This document shows positions 32,576-42,173 of a stretch of 64,000 nucleotides of DNA, piece after piece. Both the position numbers and the translations under genes were made by a program. The stretch comes from Eubacterium sp. An11 (GTDB lineage: Bacteria > Bacillota > Clostridia > Lachnospirales > Lachnospiraceae). Within the stretch, counting starts at the first letter, position 1. Every line of letters starts with the position of its first letter. Where the stretch lies: contig NZ_NFLV01000001.1 of assembly GCF_002161065.1 (NCBI RefSeq), forward strand, positions 310,001 to 374,000, written 5' to 3'. The notes under the pieces are model-generated. The model was not told the origin of the DNA. It saw only the letters and a program-made list of their open reading frames with translations, and ran no database searches.

Positions 32576-34504
32576 ATGATTTTAGCATGTCAAAAGATAA
32601 CGAAAGCCTTTGGCGGCGACACTGTCCTGAATGATATAAACTTTCTCATAAACGAGGGGGAAAAGGCCGCGCTCATCGGCATCAACGGAGCCGGCAAAAC
32701 CACCCTCCTAAAAATCATCACCGGAGAATATGAGGCCGACAGCGGCGAAGTGGTACTGCAAAAGGGAGCCAGCATGGGATATCTCTCTCAGGTCATCGAT
32801 GTGACCTCCCACCGCACCATCTACGAGGAAATGCTTGACGCCAAAAAAGAGATCATCAACATGGAACAGAAAATACATGCGCTGGAACAGGACATCAGCC
32901 GTCTGTCCGGCGAGGAACTGGAAAAGACCATGGAAAATTATTCCCGGCTCACAGACCGGTTTGAGAAAGCCAACGGATACGCCTGGAAAAGTGAGATCGT
33001 GGGCGTCCTGAAAGGTCTCGGCTTCACCGAATCAGAGTTTGACACTCCCATTCACACGCTGTCCGGCGGACAGAAAACCCGGGTGGCATTAAGCCGGATT
33101 CTGCTGACACAGCCGGATATCATTCTTCTGGATGAGCCCACCAACCACCTGGATATGGAAGCCATCCGGTGGCTGGAAACCTTCCTCTCCAATTACCGCG
33201 GAGCCGTGCTCATCGTATCCCATGACCGTTATTTTCTGGACCGGGTGGTCTCCAAGGTCATTGAGATCGAGGGTGGAAACAGCCAGACCTTTTTGGGCAA
33301 TTACAGCCAGTACGCGGAGAAAAAGAAAGCGCAGCGGGACGCACAGATGAAGCTTTATCTGAACCAGCAGCAGGAGATCAAACACCAGGAGGAAGTCATC
33401 ACAAAGCTCCGTTCCTTCAACCGGGAGAAATCCATCCGCCGGGCGGAAAGCCGGGAAAAAATGCTTGATAAAATCGAACGGGTCGAAAAACCGGTGGTGT
33501 TAAACAGCCGAATGCGGATTTCCCTGGAGCCGGAGGTTATCAGCGGAAATGATGTTCTCACCATTGAAAATCTTTCCAAATCTTTTGAGAACAAACCGCT
33601 CTTCCGCAACCTGAATCTCTCCATCCAAAGGGGAGAAGTGGTCGGACTTCTGGGCGCCAACGGCACCGGAAAGACCACGCTCCTGAAAATCATCAACCGC
33701 CATCTGCGTCCTGACAGTGGAAAAATCCACTACGGCGCCAAGGTATCCATCGGATACTATGATCAGGAACAGCATGTGTTAAATGATGAGAAAACTATTT
33801 TTGACGAAATCTCCGACGCATATCCGAAACTGACCAACACCCGCATCCGCAATGTACTGGCAGCCTTCCTGTTCACAGGAGACCGGGTGTTCCAGAAAAT
33901 CGGCACTTTAAGCGGCGGCGAGAAGGGACGGGTATCCCTGGCCAAGCTGATGCTCTCCAACGCCAATTTTCTCATCCTCGATGAGCCCACCAACCACCTG
34001 GACATCCAGTCCAGAGAAATCCTGGAGGACGCCATCAACGATTATGAAGGAACCGTTTTCTATGTCTCCCACGACCGGTACTTTATCAATCAGACAGCCA
34101 CCCGGATTCTCGATCTGTCACCGGAGGGCATCGTTAATTATAAAGGCAATTATACTTACTATCTGGAACAAAAAGAAGCCGGCAATATCGCCGCGGACAG
34201 CGAATCTGTCGCTGACATAAAAGTAGCAGAAGAAACACCCGTATCCTCCACCTCTTCCAAAGAAGACTGGAAACGTTCCCGGGAAGAAGCTGCCAGACAG
34301 AGGAAACGTGCCAATGAACTGAAAAAGACTGAAGCCGAGATCAGCCGGCTGGAAGAAGAAAATGAAAAGATCAAAAATGAAATGAACGATCCGGAGATAT
34401 CCAGCAACGTAAGCCGGCTCATGGAACTTTCCACTCAATACGAGCAGAACGAAGCGGCTCTGCTGGAACTTTACGATAAATGGGAGGAACTCTCTGAAGA
34501 ATAA
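32576..34504 (+). CDS. ABC-F family ATPase (Uup/YdiF-type ribosome-associated factor)
   Basis: 642 residues with two ATP-binding cassettes and no membrane domain. Cassette 1: GINGAGKTTLLKIITGEY (~36), LSGGQKTRVALSRILL (~164) and LLDEPTNHLDM. The ABC-F linker follows (~240-320: NREKSIRRAESREKMLDKI). Cassette 2: GANGTGKTTLLKIINR (~359), LSGGEKGRVSLAKLML and LILDEPTNHLDI. A C-terminal coiled coil (~560-640) is as in Uup. ABC-F proteins act on the ribosome during stalled translation, and some protect from antibiotics; the coiled-coil tail favours a housekeeping role. The ATG at 32576 follows GGAGG. Confidence 0.95.
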   Translation: MILACQKITKAFGGDTVLNDINFLINEGEKAALIGINGAGKTTLLKIITGEYEADSGEVVLQKGASMGYLSQVIDVTSHRTIYEEMLDAKKEIINMEQKIHALEQDISRLSGEELEKTMENYSRLTDRFEKANGYAWKSEIVGVLKGLGFTESEFDTPIHTLSGGQKTRVALSRILLTQPDIILLDEPTNHLDMEAIRWLETFLSNYRGAVLIVSHDRYFLDRVVSKVIEIEGGNSQTFLGNYSQYAEKKKAQRDAQMKLYLNQQQEIKHQEEVITKLRSFNREKSIRRAESREKMLDKIERVEKPVVLNSRMRISLEPEVISGNDVLTIENLSKSFENKPLFRNLNLSIQRGEVVGLLGANGTGKTTLLKIINRHLRPDSGKIHYGAKVSIGYYDQEQHVLNDEKTIFDEISDAYPKLTNTRIRNVLAAFLFTGDRVFQKIGTLSGGEKGRVSLAKLMLSNANFLILDEPTNHLDIQSREILEDAINDYEGTVFYVSHDRYFINQTATRILDLSPEGIVNYKGNYTYYLEQKEAGNIAADSESVADIKVAEETPVSSTSSKEDWKRSREEAARQRKRANELKKTEAEISRLEEENEKIKNEMNDPEISSNVSRLMELSTQYEQNEAALLELYDKWEELSEE

Positions 34505-34718
34505 TAAGATTTGTCGATTGGAATCTATAGATTTTGAAATCATTCGGGTATGGACATAGAGACGGGATTTGCAGCTTTGTATATATCATAGAAAAACGTA
34601 GTCAGGGAAGCTACCTGTGTGGCTGGCTCTGCAGATTCATGCCAGACAGATACGACCGTAAATTTTGGTATCAGCTATTCGTCTGTAGCCATAACCTGCT
34701 GTTTTGTCAACGTAGCAT
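34505..34718. other. Intergenic stretch after the ABC-F gene, no gene seen
   Basis: These 214 bases between the ABC-F stop and the nested inverted repeat have no supported reading frame. Short pairings occur (GTAGTCAGGGAAGCTACC) but no T-run terminator is obvious. It may be part of the neighbouring structured element. Confidence 0.5.
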
Positions 34719-34935
34719 AGGATTTTTGTAAAGGTGAAACAAAGGTTTCTCAACAGGCAAATGACGTTTTGGACACATACGGCTTTCGACCGCGAGCTGT
34801 GAGGGAGGACTGACATAGTCATTTTACAAGGATATCTCTGGTCAGTCCGACTGAGGGTCGAGCCGGGCGAATCCGTATGTGTCCTTACGTCATTGTCTGT
34901 CTGAGCAGATAGCTGTTACCACCTTTACAAATCCT
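34719..34935. repeat. Nested inverted-repeat element between ABC-F and plsY
   Basis: Four concentric complementary segments: AGGATTTTTGTAAAGGTG (34719-34736) with CACCTTTACAAATCCT (34920-34935); 34761-34782 (ATGACG...GGACACATACGG) with 34873-34893; CGACC (34787-34791) with GGTCG (34856-34860); and GGACTGAC (34807-34814) with GTCAGTCC (34841-34848). The whole 217 bases can fold into one long interrupted hairpin. It ends on the first base of the plsY stop codon's complement. It could be a small mobile (MITE-like) element, a structured RNA or an elaborate convergent terminator. Confidence 0.7.
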
Positions 34936-35576
34936 TACTTTTTCACTTCCACCTTCTGTCCCAATTTACTCTCCGTGCCGGACAGCAGACGCTTAATGTT
35001 GGCCCGGTGACGGTAGATGGCAAATCCCGCATAGAGAAGAATCATCACAAACAGCTCCCAGCGTCCCGGGTAGAAGAAAAGAATCTCCACGATCAGTGCC
35101 GCGGATAACAGCGTGGACGCCAGAGAGACGTATCTTGTAATGGCTACGACCACCACAAAAATAACCAGGCAGCAAAGACCCATTCTCCAGTCAAAACCCA
35201 TCATCACTGCCGCAGAAGTAGCGATTCCTTTTCCGCCTTTAAAATGCAGGAAGAATGGGAAATCATGACCGAGAACCACAGCAAAACCAAGAACCAGCTG
35301 CAGAAGTTCAGAATTCAGTCCCGGAATTGCCGGTCCGATCACCAGCTTCACAATGAGCACAGGGATCATACCTTTTAATGCGTCTCCGAGAAAGGTGATC
35401 AGCGCACGGCTTTTGCCAAGGGTACGAAGGACGTTGGTCGTCCCCGCATTACCGCTGCCATACTGACGGATATCCAGTCCGCAGAGTCTTCCCACAAAAT
35501 ATCCGGTCTGAATACATCCCAGAAAATAACCCACGATTATCGCTGCTACGAAGTAACCTATATACCCTGCCATCAT
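34935..35576 (-). CDS. plsY: Glycerol-3-phosphate acyltransferase PlsY
   Basis: 213 residues, five to seven transmembrane segments. The three PlsY motifs are seen: [16 protein letters not shown] (~41-56), [20 protein letters not shown] (~103-122) and a third loop near the C-terminus. It uses acyl-phosphate to acylate glycerol-3-phosphate, the first step of phospholipid synthesis. Its ATG overlaps the der stop (ATGA), so it is translated as the last member of the cluster. The C-terminus is basic ([13 protein letters not shown]). Confidence 0.95.
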   Translation of the reverse strand: MMAGYIGYFVAAIIVGYFLGCIQTGYFVGRLCGLDIRQYGSGNAGTTNVLRTLGKSRALITFLGDALKGMIPVLIVKLVIGPAIPGLNSELLQLVLGFAVVLGHDFPFFLHFKGGKGIATSAAVMMGFDWRMGLCCLVIFVVVVAITRYVSLASTLLSAALIVEILFFYPGRWELFVMILLYAGFAIYRHRANIKRLLSGTESKLGQKVEVKK

Positions 35577-36895
35577 TTCTCCTTTCTTTCCCGGTAGATA
35601 AACTTAAGCGGTGTTCCTCGGAAACCAAATGTGGTACGAATCTGATTCTCGATGTATCTTGTATAAGAAAAATGGGTCAGATTCTTGTCATTGATAAACA
35701 TTACAAAGGTCGGCGGCTTCACAGAAACCTGCGTAATATAGTAGATGCGAAGTCTCTTTCCTTTATCGGAAGGCGGCTGTTTCATGGCCATGGCCTCCGT
35801 CAGAATCTCATTTAACACGCCGGTCTGCACCCGAAGCGCACAGTTGGCAATCACTGCGTCAATGAGATCAAAGAGCTTCGGCAGACGCTGCCCGGTCTTT
35901 GCCGAGAGGAAGATCAGTTCCGCATACGGCATGTAGGAAAGCTTCTCCCAGATCTTTTCCGTGAACTCTTTCATGGTATGATTATCTTTCTCAATGAGGT
36001 CCCACTTATTGACGGCGATGATCATCCCCTTGCCTCTCTCGTGGGCAATCCCGGCGATCTTGGCATCCTGTTCGGTAATGCCTTCCTCCGCGTCGATGAT
36101 GAGCACTGCCACATCGCATCGCTCCACGGCAGTGACCGTACGGATAATGCTGTACCGCTCCAGTTCCTCTTTTACCTTGCTCTTTCTGCGCAGCCCCGCT
36201 GTATCAATGAACACATATTCCTGTCCATTTCTCGTCACAGTAGTATCGATGGCATCTCTGGTAGTACCGGCGATCGGTGAGACGATCACTCTCTCCTCTC
36301 CCAGAAGCCGGTTGATGATGGAAGACTTGCCGGCATTCGGCTTGCCAATGACCGCGATCTTCGGCCGCTCATCTTCTTCTTCCTCCTGGGAAGCATCCGG
36401 AAAATGCTTTACCACTTCGTCAAGCATATCTCCAAGACCCAGCTTGCCGGCCGCAGAAATCGGAATCGGATCTCCGAGACCCAGATTATAAAACTCATAA
36501 ACGTCCGGCATAAACTTCTCAAAACTGTCTACCTTATTGACAACCAGGAGAACCGGTCGTCCGGATCTTCTTAACATATCTGCCACCTTGAAATCCGCAT
36601 CCACCAGACCCTGGCGTACATCGGTCAGAAAAAGAATCACATCGGCGGTCATGATGGCCGTCTCCGCCTGTTCCCGCATCCGGGAGAGAATGATATCTTT
36701 GGATTCCGGCTCAATTCCTCCCGTATCAATCAGGGTAAATGGATAATTCAGCCAGGAGACATCGGCATAAATCCGGTCTCTGGTTACTCCGGGGGTATCT
36801 TCTACGATGGAAATTCTGCTTCCCGCCAGCGCATTGAATAATGTGGACTTGCCCACATTAGGGCGACCCACCACTGCTACAACTGGTTTACTCAT
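35573..36895 (-). CDS. der: Ribosome biogenesis GTPase Der (EngA)
   Basis: 440 residues with two consecutive GTPase domains, the Der hallmark. Domain 1: [23 protein letters not shown] and NKVD. Domain 2: [12 protein letters not shown] (~184), [19 protein letters not shown] and NKWDL. A C-terminal KH-like domain follows (~352-440: [20 protein letters not shown]). It is needed for 50S subunit assembly. It overlaps plsY by four bases. Confidence 0.97.
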   Translation of the reverse strand: MSKPVVAVVGRPNVGKSTLFNALAGSRISIVEDTPGVTRDRIYADVSWLNYPFTLIDTGGIEPESKDIILSRMREQAETAIMTADVILFLTDVRQGLVDADFKVADMLRRSGRPVLLVVNKVDSFEKFMPDVYEFYNLGLGDPIPISAAGKLGLGDMLDEVVKHFPDASQEEEEDERPKIAVIGKPNAGKSSIINRLLGEERVIVSPIAGTTRDAIDTTVTRNGQEYVFIDTAGLRRKSKVKEELERYSIIRTVTAVERCDVAVLIIDAEEGITEQDAKIAGIAHERGKGMIIAVNKWDLIEKDNHTMKEFTEKIWEKLSYMPYAELIFLSAKTGQRLPKLFDLIDAVIANCALRVQTGVLNEILTEAMAMKQPPSDKGKRLRIYYITQVSVKPPTFVMFINDKNLTHFSYTRYIENQIRTTFGFRGTPLKFIYRERKEK

Positions 36896-36981
36896 GTTTT
36901 ACCTCCATTTTCTCTATCGCTGTCTTTGACTGTCCGCCGGGAACATATCCCGCTCCCGGCCACACGGCCCAAACAGCCTGC

Positions 36982-38295
36982 TTACTTACTGATTATTTTA
37001 TTTACAAAATCTTGTCCTTCTGATTGTATAATATTCACCGGCACTTGTAAAGATTCGGAAAGGGCAGAAAGACTCATATCGTCAAGAAAAATGTCTTCAT
37101 CCGCCTTCAGCACATTGCAGGGCAGCAAAAGTTCGTCGCCCAGCTCCCTGCCTTTGAGCTGTCTCTCGATATCCTGTCCGGTGAGAAGACCCGATACTGT
37201 GATCTGTTCTCCAAAAAATGTATTCTCGATACAGTACACGTGAATATGCATCCGGGGATATTTCGCCGTCACCTGCTCCGCCAGCTTCCTGATGGTAGGA
37301 AATGCCAGCTTTGCCGTGGCGATGGAGACAGATTTCTCCCTGTCATCCCCGGTCAGTTCTGACAGCCGTTCCTCCACCTCTGAAATGAGCAGGCGCATCA
37401 TGCCGACACCATTTTCCAGCTGACCGAATCCCTCATAATAATCCACCGGAGGAAACTCCTCCCCGGCCAGTATGAACCATTCATCGCTGGCATGGACAAA
37501 CGAAGTTCCCCTGGTCTCCAGGAAATGTTTCTGCCAGCCCTGAATCTGGGAAAGCACCTTTTTCGCATCTTCCTTCGTAAACGCTTCCAGTTTCGGAAGA
37601 TCATCCCGGTACTTCGTCAGTCCCACCGGCACCACAGAAAGGCTCTCCATGCACGGAAGGAAATCTCCCAGTTCCCGGATGGTCCGGTCCAGTTCTTCTC
37701 CGTCGTTGATCCCTTTACACAGCACCACCTGGCTGTTCATGGGGATGCCTGCATCCGAAAAACGACGGATTTTTTCCATCACATCTCCGGCAAACCGGTT
37801 GTGGAGCATCCGGCAGCGAAGCTCCGGGTTTGTGGTGTGAACAGAAATATTAATGGGAGCCAGGTGATAGCGGATCACCCGGTCTATGTCTTTTTCCTTC
37901 ATATTAGTGAGGGTGATATAATTGCCCTGCAGAAATGACAGCCTGGAATCGTCATCTTTAAAATAAAGGGTCTCCCGCATTCCGGGAGGCATCTGATCGA
38001 TAAAACAGAACATACATTTATTACAGCAGGAATTATAATCATCCATCAAAAAAGACTCAAACACAAGTCCCAGATCTTCATCCTCTTCCTTCTCGATCTC
38101 CAGGGTACACTCCTCACCGTCTTTTGTGAGAACCTCCACCCGCAAAAACTCTTCTTCTATATAATATTGATAATCAAAAAAATCTTCTATCTCATGACCG
38201 TTGACAGCCCCGATCCGGTCGCCCGGTTCCAGCCCGCATTCTTCCGCAATGCTTCCCGGCTCCACTCCGGTGATGAGATGCCACTGTTTTTCCAT
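36982..38295 (-). CDS. DUF512 protein with PDZ-like and radical-SAM-like parts
   Basis: 437 residues from the ATG at 38295 behind GGGAGAAAG. The N-terminus (~5-65) is PDZ-like (VEPGSIAEECGLEPGDRIGA). A radical SAM-like Cys cluster follows in NSCCNKCMFCFIDQMPPGM (~90, CxxxCxxC), then LQGNYITLTNM and the DUF512 region. Found next to der in most clostridia; the reaction is unknown. The genomic pairing suggests a link to ribosome assembly or GTPase function, but this is inference. Confidence 0.85.
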   Translation of the reverse strand: MEKQWHLITGVEPGSIAEECGLEPGDRIGAVNGHEIEDFFDYQYYIEEEFLRVEVLTKDGEECTLEIEKEEDEDLGLVFESFLMDDYNSCCNKCMFCFIDQMPPGMRETLYFKDDDSRLSFLQGNYITLTNMKEKDIDRVIRYHLAPINISVHTTNPELRCRMLHNRFAGDVMEKIRRFSDAGIPMNSQVVLCKGINDGEELDRTIRELGDFLPCMESLSVVPVGLTKYRDDLPKLEAFTKEDAKKVLSQIQGWQKHFLETRGTSFVHASDEWFILAGEEFPPVDYYEGFGQLENGVGMMRLLISEVEERLSELTGDDREKSVSIATAKLAFPTIRKLAEQVTAKYPRMHIHVYCIENTFFGEQITVSGLLTGQDIERQLKGRELGDELLLPCNVLKADEDIFLDDMSLSALSESLQVPVNIIQSEGQDFVNKIISK

Positions 38296-38384
38296 AGTCT
38301 TTCTCCCTGCGTTTAAAACGGCAGAACCCGGTCGTATATCCAACGTCTGTGTCCGTCATCACGGAAACCAGTTCTGCCAATCTT

Positions 38385-39233
38385 TTATTCTTCCTCATCC
38401 AGGCACATGAAACATCCCATATTTCCCCGCCTGCCATGGCTGGCTCTGTGAGAAAAGAGCTTGTCATGGTTGCAGCAGGTACATAAATCTGTGATATCCA
38501 GATGTTCCGGAAGGATCCCTGCCTCGGTGAGAATAATCCGGTTGGCCTCCCACAGATCCAGCTGATATTTTCCGCCGCCTTTTTCATCAAAGATCTCCGG
38601 AAATTGTTCCGGCAAAAAAGTCTTCCGGAATGCCTGCGCCACATCCTCACTGACCTCATAACATTTCCGGCAGATGGATGGCCCGATGGCGGCAATGATA
38701 TTTTCCGCCCGGCTTCCATACTCCTCTTCCATGAAATGTATCATTTTAGCACCAATACGGGCGGCAGTGCCTCTCCATCCGGAATGTGCCATGGCTGCAA
38801 CTCTTTTTTCCGGATCAAAAAATAACAGCGGCACACAATCCGCATAGGATGTATACATGGGAACTCTCGCCTCATCGGTGGCAAGGCCGTCAATTCCCGG
38901 CACTGTCTCCCGGAGGATTCCCTCGCCCCGGTCTGCAGCCGTCACCTTTCGCAATCTGGTCTCATGTACCTGTGAGGAAAATACCAGATCTTCCGCATGA
39001 AATCCGATGGCATCCGCAATCCGGCGGAAATTCTCCCGGACATTCTCATCCCCGTCTCCCCGGGTAAAGGAGAGGTTCATCGTGCCAAGATTTCCTTCAC
39101 TGACACCGCCCATACGAGTGGAAAAACCATGACGCACCCCGGCCTTTACCAATTTGGGAAAAGTCAGATACACCACGCCGTCTTTTTCATTGACAATGGT
39201 CGAATGATTATTATTTGCATAAATCCAGTCCAT
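38385..39233 (-). CDS. pgeF: Peptidoglycan editing factor PgeF/YfiH family (multicopper polyphenol oxidase domain)
   Basis: 282 residues from the ATG at 39233 behind AAGGAGC. Metal/active-site residues of the YfiH family appear as SSQVHETRLRKV (~79), AMAHSGWRGTAARIGAKMI (~143-161), PSICRKCYEVSEDV (~180) and CTCCNHDKLFSHRASHGRRG (~247). Relatives act as purine nucleoside phosphorylases or remove wrongly incorporated L-Ser from peptidoglycan precursors; which applies here is open. It lies between yraN and the DUF512 gene. Confidence 0.9.
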   Translation of the reverse strand: MDWIYANNNHSTIVNEKDGVVYLTFPKLVKAGVRHGFSTRMGGVSEGNLGTMNLSFTRGDGDENVRENFRRIADAIGFHAEDLVFSSQVHETRLRKVTAADRGEGILRETVPGIDGLATDEARVPMYTSYADCVPLLFFDPEKRVAAMAHSGWRGTAARIGAKMIHFMEEEYGSRAENIIAAIGPSICRKCYEVSEDVAQAFRKTFLPEQFPEIFDEKGGGKYQLDLWEANRIILTEAGILPEHLDITDLCTCCNHDKLFSHRASHGRRGNMGCFMCLDEEE

Positions 39234-39285
39234 GTTCTGCTCCTTATCCTTTTTCTGCCACATTTTCTGCCTGATTCCAGCCTGC

Positions 39286-39648
39286 TCACATTTCCTGATA
39301 TTCAAAGGCATTTTTTATCCAGTGACAGCGATAAGCGCTGTCTACCTCCACCACATCAAACCGCACCGGCACATAATCATCCAGCCGGTGCTTCATGCGG
39401 AAATAGTCAAATACCCGGCAGATCTTCCGCTGCTTCCGCCAGTCCACCGCCTCGCAGGGACTTCCCTGCCGACGATTTTTTCTCATTTTTACTTCCACAA
39501 TGAGCAGGGTACCGCCTTCTCTGCCGATAAGATCAATCTCTCCCTGCCGGCAGGTATAATTCCGGTACAGAATCTGTACTCCCTGCTCTGCCAGAAAAGA
39601 TGCCGCCGCGGTCTCTCCAGCCCGTCCCCGTTCTTTTCTGTTCTCCAT
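39286..39648 (-). CDS. YraN family (UPF0102) nuclease-like protein
   Basis: 120 residues, PD-(D/E)XK-like restriction-endonuclease fold. It has RKERGRAGETAAASFLAEQG (~4-23), then NYTCRQGEIDLIGREGG (Asp in EIDLI) and LLIVEVKMRKNRRQG (E-x-K), which together make the catalytic E-D-ExK set. It is usually found downstream of rnhB. The physiological substrate is not known. Confidence 0.92.
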   Translation of the reverse strand: MENRKERGRAGETAAASFLAEQGVQILYRNYTCRQGEIDLIGREGGTLLIVEVKMRKNRRQGSPCEAVDWRKQRKICRVFDYFRMKHRLDDYVPVRFDVVEVDSAYRCHWIKNAFEYQEM

Positions 39649-39739
39649 TCTGCTCCTTTTTTATCCGGATCTCTATCCTTATGATTCTGTGATGCATTTC
39701 ACATCTTTCCGGAATACATTTCCTTATTATGTATACATT

Positions 39740-40501
39740 CTACAATATTGATTTTAAAAAACTCCGCCGGTGAAGCGGACACGGTCCCAGCCGGTGAAGA
39801 GCCTCTATGTGTTCTTTGGAACCGTAGCCTTTGTTGGAAGCGAATCCGTATCCCGGATACATACTGTCGTACTCTTCCATCATTTTATCCCGGTATACTT
39901 TCGCCACAATGCTGGCCGCGCCGATGGAGATACTTCTGGCATCTCCCTTGACAATAGCCACCTGGGGAATGTCCACCTCCGGGATGGTCACCGCGTCATT
40001 TAAAAGAAGGGATGGCGTCACGGACAGAGAAGCGACAGCCTTTCTCATGGCCTCATAGGTCGCCTGCAGGATATTTATCTCGTCAATCCGTTCCTGGGTG
40101 GACAGTCCAATGCCAATGGCAAGGGCCTGCGCATGAATCTCCCGGGAAAGCTCTTCCCGCTTTTTAGCGGAAAGTTTTTTGGAATCGTTGATATACATGA
40201 TCCGGCAGTCCTTCGGCAAAATGACCGCTCCGGCCACTACCGGGCCGGCAAGAGGGCCACGTCCCACCTCATCGACGCCGCAGATATAAGTATAATCACT
40301 GTATTTTTTCTCAAAAGAACAAAGCTCCTCAATCCGGAGCAGCTCCGCCTCATATTTTTTTAAGCGATTTTCCTGGGTTTTTAAGAAATCCTGTACGCCT
40401 TTTCTGGCATCTCCCCGGTACAGCTCCATATGCTCCGGAATCTCTTCCGGTGAAAGGGCTTTAAACTCTTCTCTTATCTCACGGATACTTTTTACTGCCA
40501 T
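39740..40501 (-). CDS. rnhB: Ribonuclease HII
   Basis: 253 residues. The catalytic residues are in CGVDEVGRGPLAGPVVAGAV (~73-92, D-E) and NDSKKLSAKKRE and NDAVTIPEVD, with VKGDARSISIGAASIVAKVY (~189) as the family signature and YGFASNKGYGSKEHIEAL near the end. It removes RNA from RNA-DNA hybrids and single ribonucleotides. An N-terminal extension (~65 residues, helical) before the catalytic domain is common in Firmicutes. Confidence 0.96.
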   Translation of the reverse strand: MAVKSIREIREEFKALSPEEIPEHMELYRGDARKGVQDFLKTQENRLKKYEAELLRIEELCSFEKKYSDYTYICGVDEVGRGPLAGPVVAGAVILPKDCRIMYINDSKKLSAKKREELSREIHAQALAIGIGLSTQERIDEINILQATYEAMRKAVASLSVTPSLLLNDAVTIPEVDIPQVAIVKGDARSISIGAASIVAKVYRDKMMEEYDSMYPGYGFASNKGYGSKEHIEALHRLGPCPLHRRSFLKSIL

Positions 40502-40542
40502 ACTCTCCCTCTTCTTATATCTTACGCTTTTATTTATTCTCT

Positions 40543-40596
40543 TTTATGCTTTTTTCGTTTGCTGATTTCCCTTTATGCTTTCGTTTGCCGATTTCC
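40543..40596. repeat. Short direct repeat upstream of rnhB
   Basis: TTTATGCTTTTTTCGTTTGC with TGATTTCC (40543-40570) recurs as TTTATGCTTTCGTTTGCCG with ATTTCC (40572-40596), differing by a three-base gap and one substitution. Lies between the signal peptidase stop and rnhB start. Function unknown. Confidence 0.5.
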
Positions 40597-40625
40597 AGCG
40601 CACTGTATCATTCGTTCTGGCTATC

Positions 40626-41234
40626 CTAATCTACCGGTCCGAATTTGGACAGCGGCCAGATACGGATCCACACTTTTCCGATGATCTCCGAACGGTGCAC
40701 CGGCCCCACAGCCTCATACCGGCTGTCATAACTTACCGGCCGGTTATCTCCCAGACAGAAATATTCATCTTCGCCCAGAGTAAGCGGTTCCGCGGCGATT
40801 CCCGGCTCCTCAATATAGTCCGTGATACCGTAGACATCATCAGTCAGCTCCTCGCCGTTGATGTAAACCTTTCCGTCTATGATCTGAACGGTCTCTCCCG
40901 GCAGACCGATCACCCGCTTAATGTAATACGGATGTTCGCCGCCCTCTTCCGGGCCTGGGAAGATCACGATATCAAACCGTTTGGGATCTGTAAAATGATA
41001 GGACAGCTTGTCCATGATCAGATTCTCCTGATTAGCAAGGGTTGGGTCCATGGAATGTCCATTGACCACTGTCCTCTGGCCCACAAAACGCAGCACCAGA
41101 AAGACAACCAGACAGATCACCGCCACATAGGCGATGGTACCGATAATTTCTCTCATGACACTTTTCTTTTTTCCCTCTGCAGGATCATGTTTCTTTCTTG
41201 TGTCGGAACCTTCGTGCTGTTTACTTTCTTCCAT
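40626..41234 (-). CDS. lepB: Signal peptidase I (first of two)
   Basis: 202 residues. A basic, soluble N-terminus (~1-29) precedes one transmembrane helix (~30-52). Catalytic Ser in VVNGHSMDPTLANQENL (~71) and Lys in YYIKRVIGLPGETVQI (~108-123) are present, with GDNRPVSYDSRYEAVGPV near the end (box E). It removes Sec signal peptides. It lies 15 bases downstream of rbgA. Confidence 0.95.
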   Translation of the reverse strand: MEESKQHEGSDTRKKHDPAEGKKKSVMREIIGTIAYVAVICLVVFLVLRFVGQRTVVNGHSMDPTLANQENLIMDKLSYHFTDPKRFDIVIFPGPEEGGEHPYYIKRVIGLPGETVQIIDGKVYINGEELTDDVYGITDYIEEPGIAAEPLTLGEDEYFCLGDNRPVSYDSRYEAVGPVHRSEIIGKVWIRIWPLSKFGPVD

Positions 41235-41249
41235 TTTCTATTCCTCCTA

Positions 41250-42110
41250 TCAGACGGTCTCCGCGGACTTCTCCGGACGCTCCAGGGAAATCTGTCCCAG
41301 ACGCAGCGAACGGTAATCATCCAAAACAAGAAGGCCTGCCTTTTCCACGTCCACCTGATTTCCTTTCATGAGGCATCCGCGGATCTCGGCAATTTTCTCA
41401 AGAATCTGTACCGGTTCTGCTTCTTCTTCCACGCCGTAACGCTCCCGGATCACTCCCGGATACTGTTCTTTCAGAAAACCAAGCAGTTCCACTGCCAGCT
41501 CCGTGGTGTTTAACACCTCTTCTTTGATGGATCCGATCCATGCCAGGCGCAGACCCACTTCCTGGTCCTCAAACTTCGGCCACAGGATTCCCGGAGTGTC
41601 TAACAGTTCCACATTTTTATTAATTTTAATCCATTGTTTTCCCTTTGTCACGCCCGGCTTATTTCCGGTTTTGGCGCAGGCCTTTCCCGCAAAGGAATTG
41701 ATAAAGGTGGATTTGCCCACATTGGGAATCCCCGCCACCATGGCGCGGACGGGACGGTTGAGAATTCCTCTCTTTCTGTCCCTCTCCTTTTTCTCACGGC
41801 AGGCTTCCTCGATAAGCTTTTTCACTTCCTTGATCCCGGTTCCTTTCTGGGAATTGACCTTCGCCACGAAAAATCCTTTTTCTTTATAATAGGCTTCCCA
41901 CTCTTTTGTCACCTGGGCATCCGCCATGTCCGCTTTGTTCAAAATAATCAGCCGTGATTTATTTCTCGCCAGCTCATCAATATCCGGGTTTTTACTGCTG
42001 TAAGGCACGCGGGCATCCACCAGCTCCACCATCAGATCAATGAGCTTAATATTTTCCTGCATCATCCGCCGGGCTTTTGTCATATGTCCCGGATACCATT
42101 GAAAGTGCAT
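41250..42110 (-). CDS. rbgA: Ribosome biogenesis GTPase RbgA (YlqF)
   Basis: 286 residues from the ATG at 42110, whose GGAGG site overlaps an alternative ATG at 42122. It is circularly permuted: NKADM (G4, ~58) precedes GIPNVGKSTFINSF (G1, ~127-140) and DTPGILWPK (G3). It starts with FQWYPGHMTKARRMM, the YlqF hallmark. It completes a late stage of 50S assembly. Confidence 0.96.
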   Translation of the reverse strand: MHFQWYPGHMTKARRMMQENIKLIDLMVELVDARVPYSSKNPDIDELARNKSRLIILNKADMADAQVTKEWEAYYKEKGFFVAKVNSQKGTGIKEVKKLIEEACREKKERDRKRGILNRPVRAMVAGIPNVGKSTFINSFAGKACAKTGNKPGVTKGKQWIKINKNVELLDTPGILWPKFEDQEVGLRLAWIGSIKEEVLNTTELAVELLGFLKEQYPGVIRERYGVEEEAEPVQILEKIAEIRGCLMKGNQVDVEKAGLLVLDDYRSLRLGQISLERPEKSAETV

Positions 42111-42173
42111 ATTATCCTCCATTATATATCTGACCGAACCGACGCGCGGCGTCTGCCCGGACCATTTTTCAGA

